A stretch of 14,923 nucleotides of DNA from an uncultured Actinomycetes bacterium. GTDB taxonomy: Bacteria > Actinomycetota > Actinomycetes > S36-B12 > UBA5976. The notes under the pieces were generated by a model. The model was given only the letters and a program-made list of their open reading frames with translations, did not search any database and was not told the DNA's origin. Shown here in pieces: positions 1-7,179 of this stretch; position 1 is the stretch's first letter; each line of letters opens with the position of its first letter. The position numbers and the translations under genes are program-made. Location of the stretch: the NCBI GenBank assembly GCA_903951185.1, contig CAJBBC010000051.1, forward strand, positions 1 through 14,923, written 5' to 3'.

Positions 1-1442
1 GAACAAGTACAGCGGTTCTTGATACTTACATCAAGCCAATCGTTCGTCGTTACTTAACAAAATTAAAAGCTTCACTATCTGACAAGGGATTCACTGGTCA
101 ATTTTTGATGACCAGATCTGGTGGCGGCGCAATGACCGTTGAATCTGCAGTTGAATCGCCAGTGAACTTAATTTTGTCAGGACCTGCCGGTGGTGTGCTT
201 GGTGGAACTTGGTTGGCTAGAAACTCAGAACATCGCGACTTAATTACGATCGACATGGGTGGCACAAGCCTTGATGCTTCTTTAGTTGTAGATGGACAAC
301 CGCTCACATACTTTGATGCTGCATTCGAAGGTTTGCCAATTAACTTAGCTTCGCTATACATCCACACAATTGGTGCTGGCGGTGGCTCACTGGTTTGGAT
401 TGATGAAGGTAATCATCTACAGGTCGGTCCAGGAAGTGCTGGCGCTGAACCAGGACCAGCTGCTTACGGTCGAGGCGCTACTGAAGCAACTTTCACTGAT
501 GCTGCATTGCACGTTGGTTATTTGGGTAATGAATATTCACTAGCTGGCAGTTTGAGTCTAAATAAAGACTTAGCCGAGAAAGCACTAAAAGTTAGTGCTG
601 AAAAACTTGGCATGTCTGTCGACGAAGTTGCTCACGGTGTTTTAAGAATTTCAACAACAAAAATTGTTGGCGCAGTAAGAACAATTACTGTTGAACTTGG
701 TCACGACCCAGCTGATTTCGCGTTACTGTCATTCGGCGGCGGCGGGGGACTATGCGGCGTTGATGTGGCTAGAGAACTTTCGATTCCAACTGTGATCATG
801 CCGCCAGGTCCTGGTGCATTTTCGGCTTTTGGAATGTTGATGGCTGATGTGCAGCATGACTTCTCTCGCACAAGAATCGGTCTACTTGATGATGCAGACT
901 TAGCTCAAATTAATTCTGACTTCCAAGATATGCGAGATGAAGCAACTGAGCTTTTAACAAGCGAAGAGTTTTCTAAAAAGGCGCAATCCTTCAAGTACTC
1001 AATTGACTTGCGCTACCAAGGTCAAGAGCACAGCGTCACAATGTCTACATCTGAAAAAGTTGATGCAAAAGAAATTGATCGCTTAAAGCACGCATTCGCT
1101 GAAGCTCACGAACATGCTTATGGCCACGCAATGCCAGATCCGATTGAAATGGTTGCCTTGCGTTTCACTGGCAGAGGCGAAGTTGAATCTCCAGAACTTC
1201 CAAAACTGCCAGAAGGCAAAGGTGGCGTTCCAAAAGCCGACGGTGAACGAATGGTTTATGTAGGTAATGGAAAACGTGAACCTTACAAGCTGTATCACCG
1301 CGATTCATTTAACCGCGGCGACAAAATTGATGGTCCGGCAGTAATTAACGAACACACTGCAACGACAATCATGCACGCCGGAGATAAAGCTGTTGTTGGC
1401 CAATTTGGCGAAATTGTTATCCACGTAGGAAAGGTGAATTAA
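1..1442 (+). CDS. Hydantoinase/oxoprolinase family protein, A-type subunit (5' partial)
   Basis: This is the C-terminal part of a HyuA/N-methylhydantoinase A/5-oxoprolinase-type ATPase subunit. The reading frame is open from base 3, so the gene starts upstream of the window; the ATG/TTG codons near 105 are internal. The family folds like actin/hexokinase and uses ATP to hydrolyse cyclic amides, or to carboxylate ketones in acetone carboxylase, together with a B subunit. Visible family blocks are the SGPAGG loop near 177-194, the phosphate-binding DMGGTS block near 252-269, IHTIGAGGGS at 360-389, a PGPAAYGRG block near 450-476, and VELGHDPADF followed by FGGGGG near 690-737. Two positions differ from the form I know: TSLDAS replaces TSTDV, and LCGVDVA stands where PLHA is usual. 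The end is TAA, 2 bases before the B subunit. Family assignment is firm; the substrate is unknown. Confidence 0.9.
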   Translation, partial: TSTAVLDTYIKPIVRRYLTKLKASLSDKGFTGQFLMTRSGGGAMTVESAVESPVNLILSGPAGGVLGGTWLARNSEHRDLITIDMGGTSLDASLVVDGQPLTYFDAAFEGLPINLASLYIHTIGAGGGSLVWIDEGNHLQVGPGSAGAEPGPAAYGRGATEATFTDAALHVGYLGNEYSLAGSLSLNKDLAEKALKVSAEKLGMSVDEVAHGVLRISTTKIVGAVRTITVELGHDPADFALLSFGGGGGLCGVDVARELSIPTVIMPPGPGAFSAFGMLMADVQHDFSRTRIGLLDDADLAQINSDFQDMRDEATELLTSEEFSKKAQSFKYSIDLRYQGQEHSVTMSTSEKVDAKEIDRLKHAFAEAHEHAYGHAMPDPIEMVALRFTGRGEVESPELPKLPEGKGGVPKADGERMVYVGNGKREPYKLYHRDSFNRGDKIDGPAVINEHTATTIMHAGDKAVVGQFGEIVIHVGKVN

Positions 1443-1444
1443 CA

Positions 1445-3169
1445 ATGGTTGATTCAATTACAGTAGAAGTTATTCGCCACAGCATGCTGTCTGCAGCAAG
1501 CGAAATGGCAAGAAATCTTTGTCGAACTGCATACAACACAATTGTTTATGAAATCCATGATTATGGAATCAGTTTGCACGACGTAGATGGTAACTGCATT
1601 GCGGATGCACCAGGAATTGCAATTTTCTCTGGCTCAAACGACTACGGTGTCCAAAAGAGTGTTGAGTTCATCGGTAAAGATAAACAAAAACCTGGCGACG
1701 TCTACATGGTCAACTATCCATATTGGTCAGCTGCTCACACACTTGACGTTTTGGTTTTCACACCAATCTTCTTTGAAGAGGAACTAATAGCTTACGCATC
1801 ATGTCGAGTTCACTTACTTGACTTGAAAGCCAAAGATGCTGGATACGTTCTGGACTCAACCGACATGTCTCAAGAAGGTATCTTTTTCCCGGCAACAAAA
1901 ATCTACGATCAAGGAAAAATCCAAGAGGATATTTTCAACATCATTCGATTCAACAGTCGTTTCCCTGATCGCACTATTGGTGACTTACAGGCTGAAGTTT
2001 CAGCTGTACATACTGGCGATGTCCGGATGCGAGAGATTGCAGCAAAGTATGGCAAAGAAACATTACTTCAAGCTATGCGGGAAATTAATGATCACGGTGA
2101 ACGCTTATCAAGAGCTGCGGTTGCAAAACTTCCAAACGGAAGTTGGACAGCAACTGATTACTGTGACAGTGACGGTGTTGAACTAGACAAGAAAGTTGCG
2201 ATGACTTGTACGGTCACAGTTGACGGCGACAAAATGATCATCGACTGGACAGCAACTGACACAATTGCGAAGGGCCCAATTAACCTTCCGGTTGGTGGAA
2301 CGATGGCTTCTTCTCGACTTGCATTCAAGTCGTTAACAACACCAGATTCCTTTATTTGTGCAGGTAACTTCCGAAACTTAGAAATCATCACAAAGCCAGG
2401 AACACTGCTTCATGCTGAACCACCAATGCCAACTTTTACACTTTGGACTGGATTATTAGCTCCAGAAGTTGTGACAAAAGCAATGGCTCAAGGTATGCCT
2501 AACGTTGTTCCAGCCTGTACCGGTGGTGACGTTTGCGACATCATGGCACTTGGGGTCAATCCACGAACTGGCCAATTCTGGTTAGAAGCGACTAATGATG
2601 CTGTTGGTTTCGGTGCACACGCAGAAGGCGATGGCGAAGACGGAATTATGCATCCGACTGAACCAGGATGTCGAAATAATCCAGTCGAAATTTTAGAGAG
2701 TAAAGCGCCAATGATTATTGAGCGCTACGGATACCGCCAAGATAGCGGCGGTCCTGGACGGAACCGTGGAGGTGTAGGTATCGAGCGCGCCTACAAATTC
2801 ACGGCTCCATCCAATGCCATCGTGATTAATTACAAAACCAAAACAGATCCATGGGGTGTTGGTGGCGGTAACGATGGTGTACGCAACAAAGTAATTATTA
2901 ATCCAGGTGAACCGAATGAGGAATCAGTTGGCGTTAGTAATAACGAATTTGGTACCGGCGGAAAGATCACTAACTTAACTGGCGGCGGCGGCGGTTGGGG
3001 TAATGCTTTCGAGCGTGAACCAGCAAAAGTTCTTCACGATGTGATTGAAGGCTACGTAAGCGTTGAGGGTGCGAAGCGCGATTACGGTGTTGTTATTACA
3101 GGGTCACCGCTAAGTGTCGATGAAAAAGCAACTTCAGAATTGCGAGCCACATTGGTTAAGCGGTCCTAA
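1445..3169 (+). CDS. Hydantoinase/oxoprolinase family protein, B-type subunit
   Basis: This is a complete 574-residue HyuB/N-methylhydantoinase B-type subunit, normal in length for the family, and the partner of the A subunit 2 bases upstream. Family blocks include the N-terminal EVIRHSMLSAASEMARNLCR segment, RTAYN at 27-31 with an acidic E36/D39 cluster after it, the GSND segment near 63-66, and the C-terminal NNPVEILE block followed by DSGGPGRNRGGVG at 433-445. The ATG at 1445 is preceded by an AGGAAAGG ribosome-binding site at about 1427-1434, so the start is well supported. The stop TAA shares one base with the ATG of the next gene, which implies translational coupling. A and B subunits together usually form the active cytosolic complex. 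No gamma subunit of acetone carboxylase type is present downstream, which favours an amidohydrolase-like role over ketone carboxylation. That choice is inference. Confidence 0.9.
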   Translation: MVDSITVEVIRHSMLSAASEMARNLCRTAYNTIVYEIHDYGISLHDVDGNCIADAPGIAIFSGSNDYGVQKSVEFIGKDKQKPGDVYMVNYPYWSAAHTLDVLVFTPIFFEEELIAYASCRVHLLDLKAKDAGYVLDSTDMSQEGIFFPATKIYDQGKIQEDIFNIIRFNSRFPDRTIGDLQAEVSAVHTGDVRMREIAAKYGKETLLQAMREINDHGERLSRAAVAKLPNGSWTATDYCDSDGVELDKKVAMTCTVTVDGDKMIIDWTATDTIAKGPINLPVGGTMASSRLAFKSLTTPDSFICAGNFRNLEIITKPGTLLHAEPPMPTFTLWTGLLAPEVVTKAMAQGMPNVVPACTGGDVCDIMALGVNPRTGQFWLEATNDAVGFGAHAEGDGEDGIMHPTEPGCRNNPVEILESKAPMIIERYGYRQDSGGPGRNRGGVGIERAYKFTAPSNAIVINYKTKTDPWGVGGGNDGVRNKVIINPGEPNEESVGVSNNEFGTGGKITNLTGGGGGWGNAFEREPAKVLHDVIEGYVSVEGAKRDYGVVITGSPLSVDEKATSELRATLVKRS

Positions 3170-3522
3170 TGATAATGACAATTATTGATTTTAATCTGCA
3201 GCCCGGTAAAGCTGCAGATCTAAAAGAAGTTTTCAAGAAACATCGAATTCTTGAACGCTCTTTTGAAATCAAAGGTTGCTGGAAGTTAGCAATGATCACA
3301 CCAGTTGACCGAGATGATTTTGTTCAAGTACTCGGATTTTGGGAGAACGAATCTGCCTATCAAGAGTGGCTAGATAATCCTGAGCGAAGCCTTGGCACCG
3401 AAGATATGTTGCCACTACTCAAAACAGATTGGGACAGAAATGCTCCTGGTCGAATTATGAACGTCCTGCTCAACGAACCAAAAGACGTTGAAGCATGGTC
3501 GAATCCTGCATGGCGCGGGTAA
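3169..3522 (+). CDS. Small ABM-like (dimeric alpha/beta barrel) protein
   Basis: This 117-residue protein reads like the antibiotic biosynthesis monooxygenase (ABM)/dimeric alpha-beta barrel superfamily. It has an opening beta strand IIDFNLQPGKAADLKEVF with the typical PGK turn before a helix, a second strand, and a VLGFWENESAYQEWLDN block that corresponds to the family's WEsxeAYxxW signature. Members range from quinol monooxygenases to heme-degrading enzymes and isomerases, so the fold does not give the reaction. The start overlaps the hyuB stop (TAATG) and has no Shine-Dalgarno sequence, so translation probably depends on reinitiation; a second ATG at 3175 could serve instead. A 14-base gap separates it from the binding-protein gene. 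Its place inside the operon suggests it acts on the same substrate or its product, as an isomerase or redox step. The fold call is moderate and the function unknown. Confidence 0.7.
   Translation: MIMTIIDFNLQPGKAADLKEVFKKHRILERSFEIKGCWKLAMITPVDRDDFVQVLGFWENESAYQEWLDNPERSLGTEDMLPLLKTDWDRNAPGRIMNVLLNEPKDVEAWSNPAWRG
3194..3219. repeat. 9-bp perfect inverted repeat inside the ABM-like gene
   Basis: ATCTGCAGC at 3194-3202 is mirrored by GCTGCAGAT at 3211-3219, leaving an 8-base loop. Each arm contains the palindrome CTGCAG. It sits about 25 bases after the coupled start codon, where an mRNA hairpin could slow early elongation. It lies wholly within codons and may be coincidence. Confidence 0.35.
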
Positions 3523-3536
3523 ACGAAAGGAAAAAT

Positions 3537-4544
3537 ATGAAGTTAAGAAAGTTAGTTGCGATTGCGACTGCAACTTTGTTAGCTGCAACTTTGGCCGCCT
3601 GCGGTTCAAGTTCTGATAGCGCTAGCGAAAGCTCAGCGGCAGCAAATAAAGTTACAAAAATTGCCTTCTTTGGCTTTTGGAAGACTAACTCCTTTACACA
3701 AGCAGTTCTTGCTGGTGTAGAAGAAACTGCAGCTGCTCAAGGAATTGAAGTAGTAGATCTAAGCCCAACCGAATATGACGGTGCAGCTCAGATTAAGGCT
3801 ATGCAGGATCAGACTGTTAAGGGTGATGCTCAGGTTTACATCACACTTGCAATTGACCCAGTTGGTCTTGCTACAGCAGCTGAAGAAGCTATGGGAGCTG
3901 GCATCAAAGTTGTTGCTGCGTTCACACCGCTTGGTCCACTGTTCGACACACTTGAACCACAGGTTCCTGGTCTGATCGTTGCCGGTGAAACTCCAATTTC
4001 AAACGGTGAAGTACTTGGCAAGCTTGCAGCAAAAGCATGTGCAGACAAGAACCCTTGTAACGTTGTTTATCTAGAAGGTTTCAAGACACTTCCTCTAGAT
4101 AATGCACGTACAAAGGCATTCGGTGAAGCACTTGCAGCAGCAGCTCCAAATGCAAAGATCGTTGCATCACTTGAAGGTGGCTACGCACCAGATGCTGGTA
4201 AGAAAGCAGCACAAGATGCGCTGCAGGCAAACCCAGTTATTGATGTAATGGTTGGTTCATCCCAAGCAATTCTTGGCGCCCAAGATGTAGTTGACACCAC
4301 AAAGGTCATGCTTATCGGTAATGGTTCTTCCACAGAAGCATATGCAGCAGTTAATTCTGGTGCTTGGTTCGCGCTTTACAACAGCGACATCAAGGGCATG
4401 GGAACAAAATCAGCTGAACTAGGTATAGCAGCAGCAAATGGCGAAACTGTTAATCCAGTATTCGACACAACTACACTTTTGGACCCAATGGGTACAAAGG
4501 ATGTTGTAGCTGGTCTAGTTGGTAGCTACTCAGATCTTGGTTAA
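3537..4544 (+). CDS. Ribose-type ABC transporter substrate-binding lipoprotein
   Basis: This 335-residue lipoprotein belongs to the periplasmic-binding-protein type I family that serves ribose/xylose/AI-2-like importers. The N terminus has the basic KLRK, a hydrophobic stretch and the lipobox LAAC at 19-22, so Cys22 should be lipidated and the protein anchored outside the membrane. A Ser/Ala-rich linker follows, then the core beginning with KIAFFGFWKTNSFTQAVLAG (family strand-plus-helix that binds ligand), then AMQDQTVKGDAQVYITLAID and the GNGSS segment typical of the hinge. The ATG at 3537 is chosen over an upstream in-frame start at 3495 because it gives an intact signal peptide and has GAAAGGA 6 bases upstream. 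It is followed by ATPase and permease genes. The ligand is unknown; the aromatic-rich FFGFWK in the first strand is unusual for a sugar binder. Confidence 0.9.
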   Translation: MKLRKLVAIATATLLAATLAACGSSSDSASESSAAANKVTKIAFFGFWKTNSFTQAVLAGVEETAAAQGIEVVDLSPTEYDGAAQIKAMQDQTVKGDAQVYITLAIDPVGLATAAEEAMGAGIKVVAAFTPLGPLFDTLEPQVPGLIVAGETPISNGEVLGKLAAKACADKNPCNVVYLEGFKTLPLDNARTKAFGEALAAAAPNAKIVASLEGGYAPDAGKKAAQDALQANPVIDVMVGSSQAILGAQDVVDTTKVMLIGNGSSTEAYAAVNSGAWFALYNSDIKGMGTKSAELGIAAANGETVNPVFDTTTLLDPMGTKDVVAGLVGSYSDLG

Positions 4545-4570
4545 TTCCAAAATCTAATCGAAACACAAGC

Positions 4571-4626
4571 TGAACAAGCGTCGTAGGGGAAGATAGAGAT
4601 ATGAATTCTCCTACGGCGCTTGTTCA
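4571..4626 (+). promoter_or_regulatory. Long intercistronic RNA hairpin that buries the ATPase ribosome-binding site
   Basis: Bases 4571-4591 can pair with 4606-4626 without a gap: 21 pairs, 19 Watson-Crick and two G-U wobbles (4581/4616 and 4588/4609). The loop is 14 bases, 4592-4605. The left arm holds the AGGGGAA Shine-Dalgarno sequence of the ATPase gene, while the ATG at 4601-4603 is in the loop. No T-run follows, so it is not a standard intrinsic terminator. By analogy with the intergenic stem-loops of other ABC importer operons, it could protect the 3' end of the binding-protein message and lower translation of the ATPase and permease. The structure is seen; the function is inferred. 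Confidence 0.7.
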
Positions 4627-6109
4627 ATTGCACGAAATCTCTAAATCTTTTGGCGCCACTAAGGCAGTCAAAAATGTAAGTGTTGGCTTGCCCGCTGCTC
4701 AAATTATTGGCTTGGTTGGCGAAAATGGAGCGGGCAAGTCAACTCTTGCAAAGATGATCGCCGGAGTTTATTCCGCCGATGAAGGTGTCATTGAATTTGA
4801 TGGCGAACCAGTTTCCTTCAAGTCACCATATGAAGCATTGAACACTGGCGTTTCAATGATGGCTCAAGAGATCATGCTGATCCCTGATGCAACTGTTGAA
4901 GACAATATTTTTTCCGGAAAAATGCCGGCGCGAGGCATGTTGCCTGATCGAAAGAAAATTCGCAGCGAATTTGAAAAGCTTAATAATTTAACTGGTTTTG
5001 CTTTAGACCCTGATGCAAGAGTTTCAACTTTGCGACTTGCTGATCAACAAAAAGTTGAGATCATGCGATCTATATCTAGAAATACCAAACTGATCATCAT
5101 GGATGAACCTTCAGCATCTCTAACAGTTGATGAAGTTCAGCGACTGCATCACACAATTAAAGAATTGGCCAGTAAAGGTGTGACAATTTTATTGATTTCA
5201 CATTTCCTAGAAGAAGTTCTGGATATTACGCAGACTGTAATTGTTATGCGAGATGGTGAAGTTGTTCGAACTGGTCCGACTAATTTAGAAACTGTTGACT
5301 CGTTAGTTTCAGGCATGGTTGGCCGAAGTTTAGAAACTAGATATTTTGAATCCCAATCTGCATCGAATAATAAAGTTGCGCTATCTGTTCAGAATGTAAG
5401 CAACTCCTTCCTAACCAACATCTCTTTCGATATTCATGAAGGTGAAATTCTTGGACTGGCTGGATTAATTGGGTCAGGGCGCACCGAAATTGCGCGGGCG
5501 ATTTATGGCGCAGATCGAATCACAGCCGGTCAACTAAAAATCGGCGGTCAACTCTGCGAAATCTCTTCGCCCTCAACTGCAATCAAAAATGGCATTTTTA
5601 TGGTTCCGGAAAGCCGGAAAGAAGAAGGCCTTTTCTTGGAAGCAAGCATCTTAGACAATTTGATGATCTCCACACTTGGCGAGCGCGCAAAACGTAAATT
5701 CATTTCAAAATCCGCTACTGAAAAAGCAGCGGTAGCTTTGGCTGAAAAAGTGGATCTTCGATACAACAGTATTCACCAGAGTGCGGGATCCTTATCCGGT
5801 GGCAATCAACAAAAAATACTTTTTGGACGAGCAATTGAAATTGCGCCAAAAATATTAATTGTTGACGAACCAACACGTGGTGTAGACATTGCAGCCAAGC
5901 GAGCTATCCATGAAATCTTGATCAACTTAGCAAAACAGGGGATTGCAATCTTGTTTATATCAAGTGAGATTGAGGAAGTACTCGGTGTATCCGATCGTGT
6001 TTTGGTTATCCATCGCGGCAAAGTCCAAGCAGAATTTACAACGCCATTCGATCAAACGAATGTGATGGCTGCATTCTTTGGTCAAACTACAGGAGAAAAT
6101 AATGGTTGA
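4601..6109 (+). CDS. Ribose-type ABC transporter ATP-binding protein (two NBDs)
   Basis: This is a 502-residue double ATPase of the RbsA/MglA/XylG class, the usual length, which sits on the cytoplasmic face and drives import. The first domain has Walker A GENGAGKST at 40-48, signature LRLADQQ at 144-150, Walker B LIIMDEP at 164-170 and the switch His201. The second has the degenerate Walker A GLIGSGRTE at 288-296 that is normal for this class, signature LSGGNQQ at 398-404 and Walker B ILIVDEPTRGVD at 418-429. The first signature lacks the usual LSGGQ glycines, also common in this class. The ATG at 4601 has AGGGGAA 9 bases upstream, but this site lies in the stem of a strong hairpin. A TTG at 4628 would be an alternative start without an SD. 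The stop overlaps the permease start by 8 bases. Confidence 0.95.
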   Translation: MNSPTALVQLHEISKSFGATKAVKNVSVGLPAAQIIGLVGENGAGKSTLAKMIAGVYSADEGVIEFDGEPVSFKSPYEALNTGVSMMAQEIMLIPDATVEDNIFSGKMPARGMLPDRKKIRSEFEKLNNLTGFALDPDARVSTLRLADQQKVEIMRSISRNTKLIIMDEPSASLTVDEVQRLHHTIKELASKGVTILLISHFLEEVLDITQTVIVMRDGEVVRTGPTNLETVDSLVSGMVGRSLETRYFESQSASNNKVALSVQNVSNSFLTNISFDIHEGEILGLAGLIGSGRTEIARAIYGADRITAGQLKIGGQLCEISSPSTAIKNGIFMVPESRKEEGLFLEASILDNLMISTLGERAKRKFISKSATEKAAVALAEKVDLRYNSIHQSAGSLSGGNQQKILFGRAIEIAPKILIVDEPTRGVDIAAKRAIHEILINLAKQGIAILFISSEIEEVLGVSDRVLVIHRGKVQAEFTTPFDQTNVMAAFFGQTTGENNG

Positions 6110-7040
6110 AAAATTACGTAACTATGGAATTGTTGCTGTGTTTGCGACACTTTTTATTATTTTATCTTTTGCATCACAGTCATTTCTCTCTCCACGAAAT
6201 GGTGCAAACATCCTTGATCAGTCTTCAATTCTGATTATTCTTGCCACGACATCGACACTTTGTATTATCGCTGGAATTTTTGATTTATCTATTGCTGCAG
6301 TCGGTACGGGTTCAGCAATCATGACTGTGCATGCCGTCAATCAATTTGGCTTAGCCGGAATGATCGGTGGAATTTTATTTGGTGCGCTACTTGGTTACAT
6401 CACAGGTATCGCAATTGTTTCTACAAACGTAAGCAACTTCATCGGAACTCTGGCTGCTTCGTTCACATATCGGGGACTAGGTTTAATCCTGGCTTCAGGC
6501 GGCATGGTTACAATCAATAATCCTGAAACAGCTGAAACTATGTTGGGAATTTTTGAAGGAAGACTATTTGGCTTAAAAGGGGCAGTTTATGTCTCGTTGA
6601 CTTTCGCAATTATTGTTGGACTGGCTTTATCCAAAACTGTTTGGGGTAAGAAAGTTTATGCAGTGGGCGGCAACGCACAGGCTGCTTATCTTGCGGGTAT
6701 TCGTCCAAATCGTATTTTGATTTCGGTATATGTTGTTTCAGGTATCGGTGCTGGCTTAGCTGGAGTTATTTACGCTGGACGATATGGAACAGCGGCAACT
6801 AATTCATATTCAGATACAGCTGCATTTACCGCAATCGCTGCTGCTGTAGTTGGTGGCGTAAGCGTATTTGGTGGAACTGGCGCTATTTGGCGAGGTGTAC
6901 TTGGTATTTTGACTTTTGCCCTAATCGGAAATGGCTTGAATCTTCTTGGTGTTGACACTACATATCAGTTAACAATTTTAGGTTTGTTAATTTTTGCAGC
7001 TGTGGCAGCAGATCAAATCTTCAGACGCAAAAAAGCCTAG
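6102..7040 (+). CDS. Ribose-type ABC transporter permease
   Basis: This is a 312-residue polytopic inner-membrane permease of the RbsC/XylH/AraH family. Hydrophobic segments are spread along the whole length, for example 8-25, 42-60, 83-106, 161-177, 206-225, 242-257, 265-281 and 288-304. Family landmarks are GIFDLSIAAV at 58-67 (usually GGIDLSVG), YAVGGNAQAAYLAGI at 186-200, which is the loop that contacts the ATPase, and AIAAAVVGGVSVFGGTG at 244-260. The ATG at 6102 has AGGAG 6 bases upstream and overlaps the ATPase stop as ATGGTTGA; an upstream in-frame TTG at 6078 is less likely. Only one permease gene is present, so a homodimer is expected. It closes the operon, ending in a short basic RRKKA tail. 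Confidence 0.93.
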   Translation: MVEKLRNYGIVAVFATLFIILSFASQSFLSPRNGANILDQSSILIILATTSTLCIIAGIFDLSIAAVGTGSAIMTVHAVNQFGLAGMIGGILFGALLGYITGIAIVSTNVSNFIGTLAASFTYRGLGLILASGGMVTINNPETAETMLGIFEGRLFGLKGAVYVSLTFAIIVGLALSKTVWGKKVYAVGGNAQAAYLAGIRPNRILISVYVVSGIGAGLAGVIYAGRYGTAATNSYSDTAAFTAIAAAVVGGVSVFGGTGAIWRGVLGILTFALIGNGLNLLGVDTTYQLTILGLLIFAAVAADQIFRRKKA

Positions 7041-7077
7041 TTTTTGCAATGGTTTAAGTGGCTTAACTAAGCGTTAA

Positions 7078-7103
7078 TTGGCAACTTAATTTCGGTATAG
7101 AAT
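7078..7103 (+). promoter_or_regulatory. Probable promoter region upstream of the TPR-like protein gene
   Basis: The 139-base gap 7041-7179 separates the transporter operon from the next gene. It is AT-rich and contains TAGAAT at 7098-7103, five of six matches to a -10 hexamer. TTGGCA at 7078-7083 resembles a -35 hexamer but lies only 14 bases away, so the -35 is doubtful. Transcription from here would give a leader of about 70 bases ending in an AGGAG site at 7170-7174. No convincing intrinsic terminator for the preceding operon is visible. The AT-only stem GCAAAAA/TTTTTGC (7027-7047) around the permease stop codon is weak. Confidence 0.4.
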
Positions 7104-7179
7104 TACATTCACAATTAAATAGCGGTCACTTTCCCCAGGGTAATTCGAAATATGAATCCCCAATGCATTAGGAGCAGCA

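Noticed and set aside
1587..2391. Short frames overlapping hyuB on both strands
   Set aside because: They are shadows without ribosome-binding sites or recognisable motifs inside a complete, well-conserved gene.
3495..3536. Upstream start for the binding-protein lipoprotein
   Set aside because: It would add 14 residues before the basic part of the signal peptide and overlap the previous gene; ATG 3537 has a good ribosome-binding site and a proper lipoprotein signal.
4571..4626. Intrinsic terminator after the binding-protein gene
   Set aside because: The right arm lies inside the ATPase coding region, no T-run follows and the ATPase and permease genes have no other visible promoter. A gating or stabilising hairpin fits better.
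6078..6101. Upstream TTG start for the permease
   Set aside because: ATG 6102 has AGGAG at ideal spacing and gives a normal family N terminus.
7027..7047. Intrinsic terminator of the transporter operon
   Set aside because: The 7-bp stem is almost all A-T and has no T-tract after it, so it would be unstable.
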